Positions 11,601-21,175 of a stretch of DNA of 64,000 nucleotides are shown in pieces. The notes beneath the pieces were generated by a model. It ran no database searches and was not told the origin of the DNA. It worked only from the letters and a program-made list of their open reading frames with translations. The number at the start of each line of letters is the position of its first letter. Position 1 is the first letter of the stretch. The DNA is taken from the NCBI GenBank assembly GCA_001661245.1, contig KV454014.1:1197989-1261988 (forward strand), written 5' to 3'. The translations under genes and the position numbers were made by a program. Origin of the DNA: Pachysolen tannophilus NRRL Y-2460. Taxonomy: Eukaryota > Ascomycota > Pichiomycetes > Alaninales > Pachysolenaceae.

Positions 11601-13597
11601 ATTCATCAAGTTATTCAGCTAATGATAGAGAGAGACTAGAACAGTTTTTCAAGACTTTTTTGTCGTTATTCTTTTCTTTAAGCTCCGATTATATTGAAGA
11701 AAGTTTGACTTCCAGAGATTTCGGAGGTAATGTTAGTCCTCAACCTAGTGAAGAGTCTAGTGATACTCTTGACGTGAGAGATTCTTTTGTCCCATCTGTT
11801 GCATCATCTCCAGAACCTTCTTTGCATAAGTCTTTGAAAAAGCGTTTACATGGTGATACTGATTTGCTTAAAGATGTCTTGAGACGAAACAATTTCAAAC
11901 AGGCAAAAAACAAAAAAGAAAATACACCAGAGTCATCATCTTCTTATTCAACACCTCAACCGGAATCTCAGTCAGAACTGATTGGTGCGGATGCTGATCT
12001 TCCAGAAGAATTAACTAAAGCTGCAGAATCATGGATTGAAACTTTGGCTACATATGGTGATGAACAACCATCGGCTAAAGAATACGAATCTTCGCCAAGA
12101 CATAATTTCAATATGTTCTGCAATACCAATATCTACATCTTTTTCAGATACTTGAGAACGATGTATGAAAGATTAGAGGAATTGAAGCTGATGCGTGCGG
12201 AAGTTGATAATGAAATTAAATCTAGAACTGATACCAAATTTGCCAAGGACTTGGACTTGTTTTCTCATCAAATAGAAGATATGGGCATCAATATAACTGG
12301 GAATAACAGTTACCTTGAAGCTTTGAAATTGTCTGCCAAATTAATTGAAGGTGACCTTGAGCATCAATGGTTTGAGGAATCTTTGAGACAAGGTTACAGG
12401 AATAAGGCTTATAAACTTTTCACTGTTGACAAGGTCATCCAAGGTATCATCAAACACCTGCACATAATACTTACCGATCACAAAACTTCTGAAATAATGT
12501 TATTGTTTGAGAAGGACAGAAATATGCCAGTGACTACTGCAAAGCAGCAAATTTTGTATCGTATGCAAACAAGATCATTTATGGGTGCTGAAGATCATAT
12601 GTTTAGGATTATGTTCAATGACGTACAAAATACAGTTGTTATCCAATATGTTGGGTTAGATGATCTTACCTTAAAAGAATTTAAGAATGATGATGCCAAG
12701 TATAATTATTATGTAACTTCTTATGTTATGTCCCATCCAACGGAAAGTGTTCAAGCAAATAAATTAACTTTACCATTCTTGAAGGATAATTTACAAGAGG
12801 AAGAAGATGACGATGATGAAGACGACGAATTGAAAGGTTTTATCGATTCTCAATTGAAGGTTAAGATTGATAAAAATACTTACAAATTGTTTTTTGAAAA
12901 CGGTTCATATGATGAATTTTCAAGGGATTCTGTCTACAGCAATACTTTGAAGAAATCAGCAAAAACAATAGAAAGTAGAGTAGAAAAATTATCAAGTGCA
13001 TTGGCTGGAACTAACGGTTGGTCTAAGGATTTAAGTGAGACTGAAGTAACAAATGCGGAGGAAAAATTCAAAACATTAATTAACAATGGACCTGAGGCTT
13101 ATAAAAAGTGGACAGATCCAGTTGTTAATGAAGAGGAAAAAGAATTGGGAAATGGAAAGCAAGAAGCAGAACTGATATCAGAAGATACTAATGATTCACA
13201 AGAAAAGACTGGACTGTCGGGAAAAGGACAGGATAAAGAAGTTTCGTCATCAGAGCATCAGGATGAGGAGTCTAAGCAAGATATTACAAAGGAGGTTTCA
13301 AGACAAGATTCATTTGAGAAGGAAAAAGATGAAAAAGTTGATGGAAACTCGAATCTTAGCGAAGAAAAGAGTAAGGGAGAAGAACTTAGTGATAAGCCAA
13401 CTGCAAAGGCAACTGAAAATTTTCCTTCATCAGCAGAAGTTGCTCAACAAGAGACTAACGCAACTACTGCCAGCAGTACAAGTGGTGGTGCAGAGAACTC
13501 TTCATCACAAACAATATTAAATACACCGGCATCCACTACAGTTGGTGGATATGAAATTAAGAAAGATAATGACGGAGATGTTGATATGACCAATTGA
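8626..13597 (+). CDS. SIN3: Transcriptional corepressor Sin3, four introns
   Basis: Five exons (8626-8717, 8790-8842, 8927-9030, 9131-9405, 9664-13597) encode 1485 residues, close to S. cerevisiae Sin3 (1536). All phases agree, and the exon 4/5 junction rebuilds the PAH1 sequence [15 protein letters not shown]. The paired amphipathic helix domains are at roughly 138-210 (PAH1), 309-375 (PAH2) and 487-555 (PAH3). The histone-deacetylase interaction region with SYRLLPK and the [19 protein letters not shown] block follows (about 575-660). The N-terminus is Pro/Gln/Asn-rich, with a poly-Gln stretch in exon 5, and the C-terminus is acidic. Sin3 scaffolds the Rpd3 histone deacetylase complexes and is recruited by DNA-binding repressors such as Ume6. 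The start ATG at 8626 is the first in frame with the spliced message. Gene order RPB11-SIN3-PFA4 matches S. cerevisiae. Confidence 0.93.
8718..8789 (+). other. SIN3 intron 1
   Basis: 72 nt with donor GTATGT, branch site TACTAAC (8757-8763) and acceptor AAG. It splits a Gln codon (CA|G). Confidence 0.88.
8843..8926 (+). other. SIN3 intron 2
   Basis: 84 nt with donor GTAAGT, branch-like AACTAAC (8891-8897) and acceptor AAG. It splits a Gly codon (G|GT). Confidence 0.85.
9031..9130 (+). other. SIN3 intron 3
   Basis: 100 nt with donor GTAAGT, branch site TACTAAC (9097-9103) and acceptor CAG. It lies between codons (phase 0). Confidence 0.88.
9406..9663 (+). other. SIN3 intron 4
   Basis: 258 nt with donor GTAAGT, branch site TACTAAC (9629-9635) and acceptor TAG. 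It splits a Thr codon inside PAH1 and contains a long poly(A) run (about 9553-9579). Confidence 0.9.
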
Positions 13598-14029
13598 AAA
13601 GAAAATATTTTGTTTTACTTTGCCTTCTGTACATTTTTCTCATTCATTGATAATTTTTGAATATATTTTGATTTCTTTTCTGCTAGTTTAAACTTTCTAA
13701 TATTTTTCATTTTCATTTTGTCTTTTTTTTTTTTTTTTTGTTTTTTCTTTTTTATTTTACGTAGTTTCTTTTCACTTATTTAAAAAAAAAAATGTCTTAT
13801 TATTACTCTATTATTATTATATTATTACTATATTAGAAAGCACAGAAATTTAATTTACATGATTCCAATGCTTTTTTTTCAAGTCAATACTTATTTGTTT
13901 AAAAATCCAAAAAAAAAAAATTCTACGCTTTGTAAATCATATAGATTAATGAGAAGTAATTGTATATATACATATGTATTAGGTGACCGATATTATTTTT
14001 AGTAAAATTTGTAGTTTTATCATTGGGAA
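13598..14029. other. Convergent spacer, 3' ends of SIN3 and PFA4
   Basis: No gene is visible in this 432-bp spacer. It has several poly(T) and poly(A) runs and AT-rich sequence typical of 3' UTRs and polyadenylation signals for the two converging genes. Confidence 0.6.
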
Positions 14030-15424
14030 TCAATTTCCAGTACTGTTTCCAACGCCATCTTCTTGTTCCAGATATTTTTTGTTCACTGATGTATCATCAT
14101 AATCATCTTCCGCGTCCACGTCCACACCAAAATCTCCTAATCCTTCTCCAAATTCATTGTACCATTCTGTTCTTTTTAAAGAAAGTCTTGGATCTACAAA
14201 CTTAATTTTTTTCTTAAGACTATTTTTATCTGTAATTGATCTTGTAAACAGGATATTTTCATCTGTACCAGTAGCACAAACATTTTGATTACCACCATCT
14301 GGAGGCCACGGGAGACCCAACTGATCATCTTCTGCAAAATTTCCTTCTATTTCAAAAATCAATCCATTATTTGTAGGTGTATGAGGTGCTTTAGACCATG
14401 GATATAACCACAAGTACCAAGGTCCTAATGAGTTTGTTAAATTTTGGTAAAAAGAAATGTCATATGGGAATATAATATCATCAATTGTAAAATTTTGAGG
14501 AGGTTCAATATTATCTATATCTGTTGTTTTCAAATTTCTCATTTCTATTCCTGTTTCTGTTTCATCTTTTTCCTCATCATCATCATTAATATCAACATCA
14601 ACATCATTACCTAAAATATGATTTTCCGCTAGATTTTCTGTTAAATAATGACCACTTGTCTTGAGTGAATTTGTTCCAGTATTTGTCCATGTAGTCAATT
14701 TAGATAAATCTAAAAATTTCCCATATTGCTGATAATAATTTTTCGATATTTGTCTCCATAATCTTTTTGTAAAAAATTGTGATTCTAATCTTTCCCTTTC
14801 CCATATTTCAATTTGGGTCATACCTGAAAATCCTATACCATATAATACCCTTATTAATAAGATTGTAATAGTGGCAAACATCATAAAATCTAATAATACC
14901 AATATAATAACAAATATTAATTCAGTAATATTGAATAAATAAGCTGGTAAATTACTATTTTTAACAATTAAAATTAATTTCTTTCCCAATTCATATAAAA
15001 CAAAACTTGATGTAATTTCAACCCAAAATAAAAACCTCAAGAAATGAGGTGTATTTTCATATCCAACACAATTCATTGTCCAAGGACAATGATGATCCAT
15101 CTTTAAAACACAACACCTACAACTTTTACAATGATGACATCTTTCTGGTTTATAATTTGAACATTTCTTACACCATCTTTTCCACAGAAGCCGATTAGGA
15201 AATTGATCATTATTAAAATCCTTGGGAGGTGATCCTGGATGAGTTACTATTGCCAAGTAATATGAAAGCCATACCATCAACACCAGTAATTCAAAAATAA
15301 TCTGTTTTCCAATACTAAAATCATATCTAAACACAAAAAAATGTGAACAATACCCGATAAACGATATCAAAAATGAAGGAATCAGTATACCAAGCCATGG
15401 CCATCTCAAATGAACAATAGCCAT
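14030..15424 (-). CDS. PFA4: DHHC palmitoyltransferase Pfa4
   Basis: A 464-residue DHHC-type protein S-acyltransferase. Two N-terminal membrane segments (about 9-32 and 42-62) precede the Cys-rich domain (about 82-121), which carries the catalytic DHHC at 110-113 and the CPWTMNCVG block. Two more membrane segments follow (about 130-155 and 165-200). The C-terminal cytosolic part contains the Pfa4-specific blocks SLGPWYLWLYPW, LPWPPDGG, EWYNEFGEGLGDFGVDVD. The position next to SIN3 is also that of PFA4 in S. cerevisiae. There Pfa4 acts in the ER and palmitoylates the chitin synthase Chs3. This protein is longer than the yeast one (378 aa) because of an acidic linker (about 255-300) and a longer tail. 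Confidence 0.92.
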   Translation of the reverse strand: MAIVHLRWPWLGILIPSFLISFIGYCSHFFVFRYDFSIGKQIIFELLVLMVWLSYYLAIVTHPGSPPKDFNNDQFPNRLLWKRWCKKCSNYKPERCHHCKSCRCCVLKMDHHCPWTMNCVGYENTPHFLRFLFWVEITSSFVLYELGKKLILIVKNSNLPAYLFNITELIFVIILVLLDFMMFATITILLIRVLYGIGFSGMTQIEIWERERLESQFFTKRLWRQISKNYYQQYGKFLDLSKLTTWTNTGTNSLKTSGHYLTENLAENHILGNDVDVDINDDDEEKDETETGIEMRNLKTTDIDNIEPPQNFTIDDIIFPYDISFYQNLTNSLGPWYLWLYPWSKAPHTPTNNGLIFEIEGNFAEDDQLGLPWPPDGGNQNVCATGTDENILFTRSITDKNSLKKKIKFVDPRLSLKRTEWYNEFGEGLGDFGVDVDAEDDYDDTSVNKKYLEQEDGVGNSTGN

Positions 15425-15897
15425 ACTACCTTTCCGTCTCTATTTTTCAATCTATCTATTCAATAAGATTTCAAATCAAACCACACAATAGATAACAATC
15501 TTTAGGGGGAAAAAAATGAAAAAAATTTTTTAAAGATTGTATTCCGAAATTTAATAAAAGTTGTCGATTTCCAAGCTTAATTACGCATAAATAATACTTC
15601 TGCATCTTTTTTTTACTTGATTAAGTGTGGTTCCTGGTAATTATAAAGCCGGTATCAAGAAAGATAAAAAAGATACGCCAAAAATAATCTATAGAGAAAG
15701 TGCAGTGATGCTAGATAGCGTGGCTAGATATCATAGTTAGATTTTGTGGTTAGATAAGTAACTGGAAGATTATAGATTGTGGTTAATTTCTTATATATAT
15801 ATATGTAGAGAATGATCTTTAGTTGTAAAAATATTATGACTTTTTATTTTTTTTTTTTTTTTTGTAAGAGAATGAATGAATTATAAGTATATTGATA
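15425..15897. promoter_or_regulatory. Divergent promoter PFA4 / permease with GATA-type motifs
   Basis: This 473-bp divergent spacer is rich in GATA cores. A block at about 15710-15776 repeats TAGAT five times in the forms CTAGATA, TTAGATT, TTAGATAAG and ATAGATT, and includes a canonical GATAAG at 15753-15758. In yeasts, DAL5-family permeases are commonly controlled by GATA factors (Gln3/Gat1), so these sites may serve the permease to the right. This is inferred from motifs only. Confidence 0.4.
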
Positions 15898-17517
15898 ATG
15901 TCAGAGTTTCAGTATAATGGTGTTGATGAGAAATTGGCTAATGTCAATGTGGGTCAAAAGGAAGATAGTGAAGGTGATGGTTTAGATGAAGAAGCTGTCT
16001 TAGCTCAAGTTATTTCTTCAATTAGGAGTCATACAGATCATGCAGAATATGATATGAAAAATGATGTTGATGAAGCAATGTATTTAGCTCTTAAATCTAA
16101 AGGTGTTACTTTAGATGAAATTACTGATAAGAAATTATTAAGAAAAATTGATTTCCATATTTTACCATTATGTTGTATATTATATAGTATTCAGTATATG
16201 GATAAGACAACTACATCTTATGCATCTATTATGGGTATTACTGAAGATTTAGATATGGTTGGTAATATGTATTCATGGACTGGTACTGCATTTTATTTTG
16301 GATATTTAATATTTGTATTTCAAGCTTCTTATTTATTACAAAAATTCCCATTATCAAAGGCAACTGCAATTTTCATATTTTTATGGGGTGCAATATTATG
16401 TCTTAATGCTGCATGTACAACTTATAAATCATTTGTAACATTAAGAGTATTATTAGGGATGTTTGAAAGTTCAATTACACCTTCAATGATGATTCTTACT
16501 AGTCAATGGTATAAAAAAGAAGAACAATTTTTAAGAACTGCAATTTGGTTTTCATTTAATGGATTAGGAACTATAATGGGTAGTGGGATTGCTTATGGAT
16601 TAGCAATTCATCTGGATAGTTATTCAGTTACAGCATGGAAACTTTTATTTATTATAACAGGAGTTATGTCAATTTTTGTTTCAATTTTATGGATTTTCAT
16701 AATTCCTGATTCTCCTTCAAATGCATGGTTTCTTAATGAAGAAGAAAAATTAATGATTGTTGAAAGAATTAGAGAAAATAAACAAGGTTTTGGTAATAAA
16801 CATTTTAAAAAATATCAATTTATTGAAGCAATAAGTTCACCTTTAACTTATTTATATGCTTTTTATTCATTTTGTACAGATGTTCCAAATGGTGGATTAG
16901 GTAGTTTTGGATCAATTTTATTAACAGATGATTTTGGTTTTACAACAAAGAAAGCATTAATTATGTCAATGCCAGGAGGTGCAGTTGAAGTTGTTGGATG
17001 TATTGCTATTGCATTTTTTATGCAAAAAAAATTAAAAATTCATAGAATGTTATTAGCAACTATTAATACTGCACTTGTATTAATTTATTCTTGTATGTTA
17101 GCATTTGCAAGTCATTCAAAAAAAACAAGATTAGCTGGTTATTATTTATTTAGTACAGCACCAATAGGTATGATTTGTGCACTTTCATGTTTTTCTTCAA
17201 ATACAGCAGGTCATACAAAAAAAATTATTGTAAATGCAATTTTTTTAGTTGGTTATTGTGTTGGTAATATAGTTGGTCCACAAACTTTTAAATCAAGTGA
17301 AGCACCTCATTATCAAGGTGCAAAAATTGCAATTGTAATTTGTTATTGTTTTGCTGTAGCATTAATGCTGGGTGCATATATTGTTTGTTCTTTAGAAAAT
17401 AAAAAAAGAGATAAATTACAAGCTGAAAATCCAGATATTGGAATAAGTCATATCCAAAACTCAGAATTTGCTGACTTGACAGATAAGGAAAATGTCAATT
17501 TTAGATATGAATTATAA
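15898..17517 (+). CDS. Allantoate permease (DAL5)-family MFS transporter
   Basis: A 539-residue major facilitator of the anion:cation symporter group that includes Dal5, Tna1, Vht1 and Seo1. The motif YMDKTTTSYASIMG after the first membrane segment and the RVLLGMFESSITPS block of the fourth are typical. About twelve hydrophobic segments are visible between residues 85 and 505. The N- and C-terminal tails are acidic and cytosolic. The ATG at 15898 is used; the frame is open two codons further upstream, but only to a TTG. The substrate (allantoate, nicotinate, other carboxylates or a vitamin) cannot be told from sequence. GATA motifs in the promoter suggest nitrogen-related control. Codon choice is strongly TTA/AAT/GCA-biased, like its AT-rich surroundings. 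Confidence 0.85.
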   Translation: MSEFQYNGVDEKLANVNVGQKEDSEGDGLDEEAVLAQVISSIRSHTDHAEYDMKNDVDEAMYLALKSKGVTLDEITDKKLLRKIDFHILPLCCILYSIQYMDKTTTSYASIMGITEDLDMVGNMYSWTGTAFYFGYLIFVFQASYLLQKFPLSKATAIFIFLWGAILCLNAACTTYKSFVTLRVLLGMFESSITPSMMILTSQWYKKEEQFLRTAIWFSFNGLGTIMGSGIAYGLAIHLDSYSVTAWKLLFIITGVMSIFVSILWIFIIPDSPSNAWFLNEEEKLMIVERIRENKQGFGNKHFKKYQFIEAISSPLTYLYAFYSFCTDVPNGGLGSFGSILLTDDFGFTTKKALIMSMPGGAVEVVGCIAIAFFMQKKLKIHRMLLATINTALVLIYSCMLAFASHSKKTRLAGYYLFSTAPIGMICALSCFSSNTAGHTKKIIVNAIFLVGYCVGNIVGPQTFKSSEAPHYQGAKIAIVICYCFAVALMLGAYIVCSLENKKRDKLQAENPDIGISHIQNSEFADLTDKENVNFRYEL

Positions 17518-18007
17518 AAAATCTTATATATGTTATCTTAAACTTCCATCATCATATTTCCCTAATATATACATACAAAAAAGGGGGTATAAAAGGGGGT
17601 GATTCCCATATACTGAAAACTGAAAAAAAAAATAAACGCAAAAGTCTTAAAAATTTTAAATAAAAAAAACCACACAAACATTTACTTTCTCTCTTTCTTT
17701 CTGTAGCGACCTAGAAACTTCAAAACCTTTCTCCCATACTCAGAATCATAGCTGATTCAAATACATTCTTGTCGCTTTTCCCTCTTCAAATTTGTTCCAT
17801 TTGAAAAATTTCTCATATAAAAATTACAGTTAAGAAGAAAAAAGTCGTGTCGTTTTGACTCAAAATAAATTTTTTCATTTTTGTGAAAAAATTCAACCAA
17901 AAAAGAAAGAAAGGAAAAAAAAAAGAGTCAAAGAAGAAAATATAAAACTTGTTAATAAAGTATTATATATTGAAACTTTTTCTTTTTTAAGATATAAAGT
18001 ATTCAAG
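17518..18007. promoter_or_regulatory. Spacer permease / TIF11 with promoter of TIF11
   Basis: This spacer holds the permease 3' UTR and the TIF11 promoter. A direct repeat of AGGGGGT flanks TATAAAA (about 17582-17601); this could be a TATA element with stress-type AGGGG motifs, although it lies about 400 bp from the TIF11 ATG. A CT-rich tract follows (about 17688-17703). No other gene is seen. The frame upstream of the TIF11 ATG is open for about 50 codons but has no ATG. Confidence 0.4.
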
Positions 18008-18723
18008 ATGCCAAAGAACGGTAAAGGTAAAGTAAGTATTGAGAAAATAAATGGGAATGAGAAAGGGAAAAAGAATGAGGTTATTGAAAGATAAATTTGC
18101 CGCTAAGAGATGAAAAAAAAAAAAAGATTTCAAATGATTTTTCATTAAATTTTTTGATCGAGCAATTAATATTGATATAGTGGTGAAAGAGTTTGAGTTT
18201 TTTTTTCTTTCATTTTTTCATTTTTTCATTTTTCCGTAAATTTTGTTGAATAGAAACTAACATTGAAAAAAATTAATTTGAATAGGGTGGTAAAAATAGA
18301 AGAAGAGGTAAGAATGATAATGAAGGTCAAAAGAGAGAATTAATACTTAGAGAAGATGGTCAAGAATATGCTCAAATTACAAAGATGTTGGGTAATGGTA
18401 GAGTTGAAGCTACTTGTTTTGATGGTGTAAAAAGAATGGCACACATTAGAGGTAAATTAAGAAAAAAAGTTTGGATGTCTCAAGGTGATATTATATTAGT
18501 TTCTTTAAGAGATTTTCAAGATGATCAATGTGATGTTGTTCATAAATATAACTTGGATGAAGCAAGAACTTTGAAAACCATGGGAGAATTACCAGAAAGT
18601 GCAAAGATCAACGAAACTGATACTTTTGGTGGTGATGACGATGATGATGTTAACTTTGAATTTGGTGCCGCCAGTGATGAAGATGAAGATGAAGATGAAG
18701 AATTGGATATCGATGATATTTAG
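18008..18723 (+). CDS. TIF11: Translation initiation factor eIF1A, one intron
   Basis: Two exons, 18008-18031 and 18286-18723, encode 153 residues, the same length as S. cerevisiae eIF1A. Exon 1 supplies only MPKNGKGK. Exon 2 begins [10 protein letters not shown], completing the basic N-terminal tail, followed by the OB-fold ([25 protein letters not shown]) and an acidic C-terminal tail that ends DIDDI, the eIF5B-contacting end in the family. eIF1A binds the 40S A-site and promotes scanning and start selection. In S. cerevisiae TIF11 neighbours TPS3; here the two are about 12 kb apart. Confidence 0.95.
18032..18285 (+). other. Intron in TIF11
   Basis: 254 nt with donor GTAAGT right after codon 8, branch-like AACTAAC (18255-18261) and acceptor TAG. 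Phase 0. Confidence 0.9.
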
Positions 18724-19360
18724 ATTGTAAGGTAAGGTAAATCTACCCTTTTTTTTTTTTTTTTCTTTCTTTTCATTATTATTATTGTTATTATTTCTTT
18801 CTTTTTGCTTTTAACCTGTTAATATATAAAGTTTATATTTATTTGAAAGTTGAAAGGTTTGTGGCTTCAATTTTTTTTTTTTTTTTTGTATTTTTTTTTT
18901 TGTGAATAATATAATTCATTTTTCCAAGTTTATTAGGTAGGAATAGAGAGAATAGAAATTTGATCTTTTAATAAAAACTTTACCTAAGAATATTAATACT
19001 ACTAGTAGTAGTAGTAGTAGTAGTAGTATATATATGATATGGAAGTATAAAAATCAAACAACAAATAGTATATGATAAGTGGTTAAAATAATACCAAGGA
19101 AGAATCTAATTTTTTTACCAACTAATTTTTTGTCTCTTGATCCTTCTTGGCATTATCATCACAATAATAATAATAATAATAAAACACATGAATATATATA
19201 TATATATATATAAATGTAAAACAAACTAAACTAGAAAAAAAAAAAACGGATTGTCCATCCGATAAACAATTTTAATTTTGATGTCGATTTTTTTTTTTTT
19301 TGTTCTTTTAATTTTCATATCTAAAAAATAAACGAAAGCTTGCTTAATAATTTAATCTCT
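18724..19360. other. Convergent spacer TIF11 / NIPA transporter
   Basis: A 637-bp spacer between converging genes with no supported gene. It carries poly(T) runs, an (AGT)n trinucleotide repeat (19003-19028), an (AAT)n stretch (about 19163-19182) and an (AT)n stretch (about 19194-19212). Confidence 0.6.
19003..19028. repeat. (AGT)n trinucleotide repeat
   Basis: About eight tandem AGT units in the TIF11/NIPA convergent spacer, directly followed by a short (AT)n tract. Confidence 0.85.
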
Positions 19361-20425
19361 TTAATCATCAATTTCAAAACTGTCGTATCTTCTTAATTCT
19401 AACTCGGAATGATTAGTATCCCTTCTCATTTGCATTGATCGCCTACCTTGATAACTGCTAATACCATTATCACTAATTGGTAAATCTCCTAATCCATTTT
19501 TACTTGAACCAAATAAATGTTCTCCTTCTGGATTTTTTCTTGAAATATTTAACAAATAAACTCCACTAAAAATGATCAAAAATCCACAAATTAATGAAAT
19601 AATATTAACAGATGATGTAGTATTAAAGCCTTTAAATAAAATAAATGAAGCTACTAAAGTGAAAGTAGTAAAAGTCACATAATATAATGGATTAACAATT
19701 GAAGTATCAAATTGATCTAAAGCCTTATTAAAATAAGTCATTTGAGTCATAATACAAACAACAACAACAATAATAAAAATATAAGTTGATACATGTGTAA
19801 ATTGATTATTCCCACCTAAAGTCAATTTCAATGCAATACCAAAACCTTTTATTGACATAACACTAACTGAACCAACTGTAGAACATATACTAATATAAAT
19901 CATTGGATTTTTAGTTCCATATTTTGGAACAACTTTATAAATCATAACAGCACAATAAATCAGAATACATGTACAATAAAGTAAAAAACCAGGTTGAGTA
20001 GCATAACCTAAAATTTCATCCACAGTAGTAACTTCTTTATCAGGAGGAGCATGCAAAACAATAATAACTGAACCTAAAAGACATATTGCACAACCCATCT
20101 TACCTAAAGTACCTAATTCCTCTTTCAAGAAAACTGCTGCCAATACTGCACCAATAATTACAGAAAGAGCACCTAATGGTGTTACTAAAATTGCAGGAGC
20201 AAATGTATAAGCAGCAAAATTAGCAACTTCACCGATTGCCATAGTAAGCATACCAGCCCACCAAATGGGATTTTGTAAATATTCATAACCTTGAACTTGA
20301 TCATTTCCTGAAATCTTTGATGCATTTATTAAACCTTTCTTGGTGATAATAAAAGATGTTCCTATTGCCAACGAAGACGACATCGCTAAGGCCAATCCAA
20401 TATATTTATCATCAACCATTCTCAT
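19361..20425 (-). CDS. NIPA-like magnesium transporter
   Basis: A 354-residue polytopic membrane protein of the NIPA (DUF803) family within the drug/metabolite transporter superfamily. The signature SLAIGTSFIITKKGL in the first helix, the NPIWWAGM block and the PLGALSVIIGAVLAAVFLKE segment are family hallmarks. About nine hydrophobic helices are visible, with a hydrophilic C-terminal tail (about 300-354). Human NIPA proteins transport Mg2+ and some fungal members are involved in magnesium or membrane homeostasis; the role here is inferred from family only. The first ATG (20425) is used, but the second (20419) is two codons on and equally plausible. Confidence 0.82.
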   Translation of the reverse strand: MRMVDDKYIGLALAMSSSLAIGTSFIITKKGLINASKISGNDQVQGYEYLQNPIWWAGMLTMAIGEVANFAAYTFAPAILVTPLGALSVIIGAVLAAVFLKEELGTLGKMGCAICLLGSVIIVLHAPPDKEVTTVDEILGYATQPGFLLYCTCILIYCAVMIYKVVPKYGTKNPMIYISICSTVGSVSVMSIKGFGIALKLTLGGNNQFTHVSTYIFIIVVVVCIMTQMTYFNKALDQFDTSIVNPLYYVTFTTFTLVASFILFKGFNTTSSVNIISLICGFLIIFSGVYLLNISRKNPEGEHLFGSSKNGLGDLPISDNGISSYQGRRSMQMRRDTNHSELELRRYDSFEIDD

Positions 20426-21175
20426 ATGTATATATATTTATATATATATATATATATATTTTTTTAATAGTATAATAACAGGTGTGTTTACTATCCTGTT
20501 GAAATGAATGCTTATGTTTTTTTATTTTTTTTTTTTTTCCTCTTCTATAATCAATTGAATTTATAGCTATTTCGTATAAATCTCTTTTCCCAAATGATTC
20601 TTATCAATAATGAAGCTAGATCAGATAAAATTCAAGACCAAAATGTGTAATGAAACATTGAAGTTTCACCAACTTTGAAAACGCGTACGTATTAATTATT
20701 AAAATGAGAAATGATTTTGTTTTTTTTTTGTATCACTTCAAAATTTATATTATTTTTTCAATTTTTTTTTTTTTTTAATTTATTTTATCTAAAACATTAA
20801 TTATTATTACTATAAACTACTACTAAAATTTAACCAAAAAATGAAGAAAAGAAAATGGGAAAAGCTTGCAAGACATGGGGTTGATATAGTGAAATGGTAA
20901 AACGGTGAAACAAAACTGGAAACTAAAAACTGAAAACTGAAAAAGACAAAAAGACAAAAAGAAAAAGCGAAAACTTTAATAAATATGGTTAAATTCTCGC
21001 TTTCTTGGTATATAGTAATAGATATATATGCACACACGGAAATGAATATTAAGGAATGGAAATAATGAATGAAGGGGAAAGGAATTGGGAGGACAATGAG
21101 GAGAGAAGTTGGGAATGGGAATGAGAATGGGAGTGGGAGTGGGAGTGATAGTGGTTGGGAGAGAAAATAAATTAT
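20426..21175. other. Spacer: NIPA promoter and CDC5 3' region
   Basis: A 750-bp spacer between two minus-strand genes. It contains (AT)n near 20437-20458, several poly(T) runs, an ACGCGT motif (20681-20686; the MluI cell-cycle box core), and a purine- and G-rich tract next to the CDC5 stop. No gene is supported. Short open frames here are low-complexity and lack relatives that I recognise. Confidence 0.5.
21072..21165 (+). repeat. G-rich purine tract with degenerate GGGARTG repeats
   Basis: About 90 bp that are almost pure purine on the plus strand, with tandem units GGGAATG and GGGAGTG. There are five GGG runs within about 35 bp, which could form a G-quadruplex in plus-strand DNA. It lies immediately 3' of CDC5, so the CDC5 transcript would carry the C-rich complement. 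Confidence 0.6.

Noticed and set aside
17855-18094. Longer N-terminus for eIF1A, or a separate 79-residue protein
   Set aside because: There is no ATG upstream of 18008. The frame is Lys-rich 5' UTR and runs into the intron; splicing to 18286 gives the exact eIF1A length.
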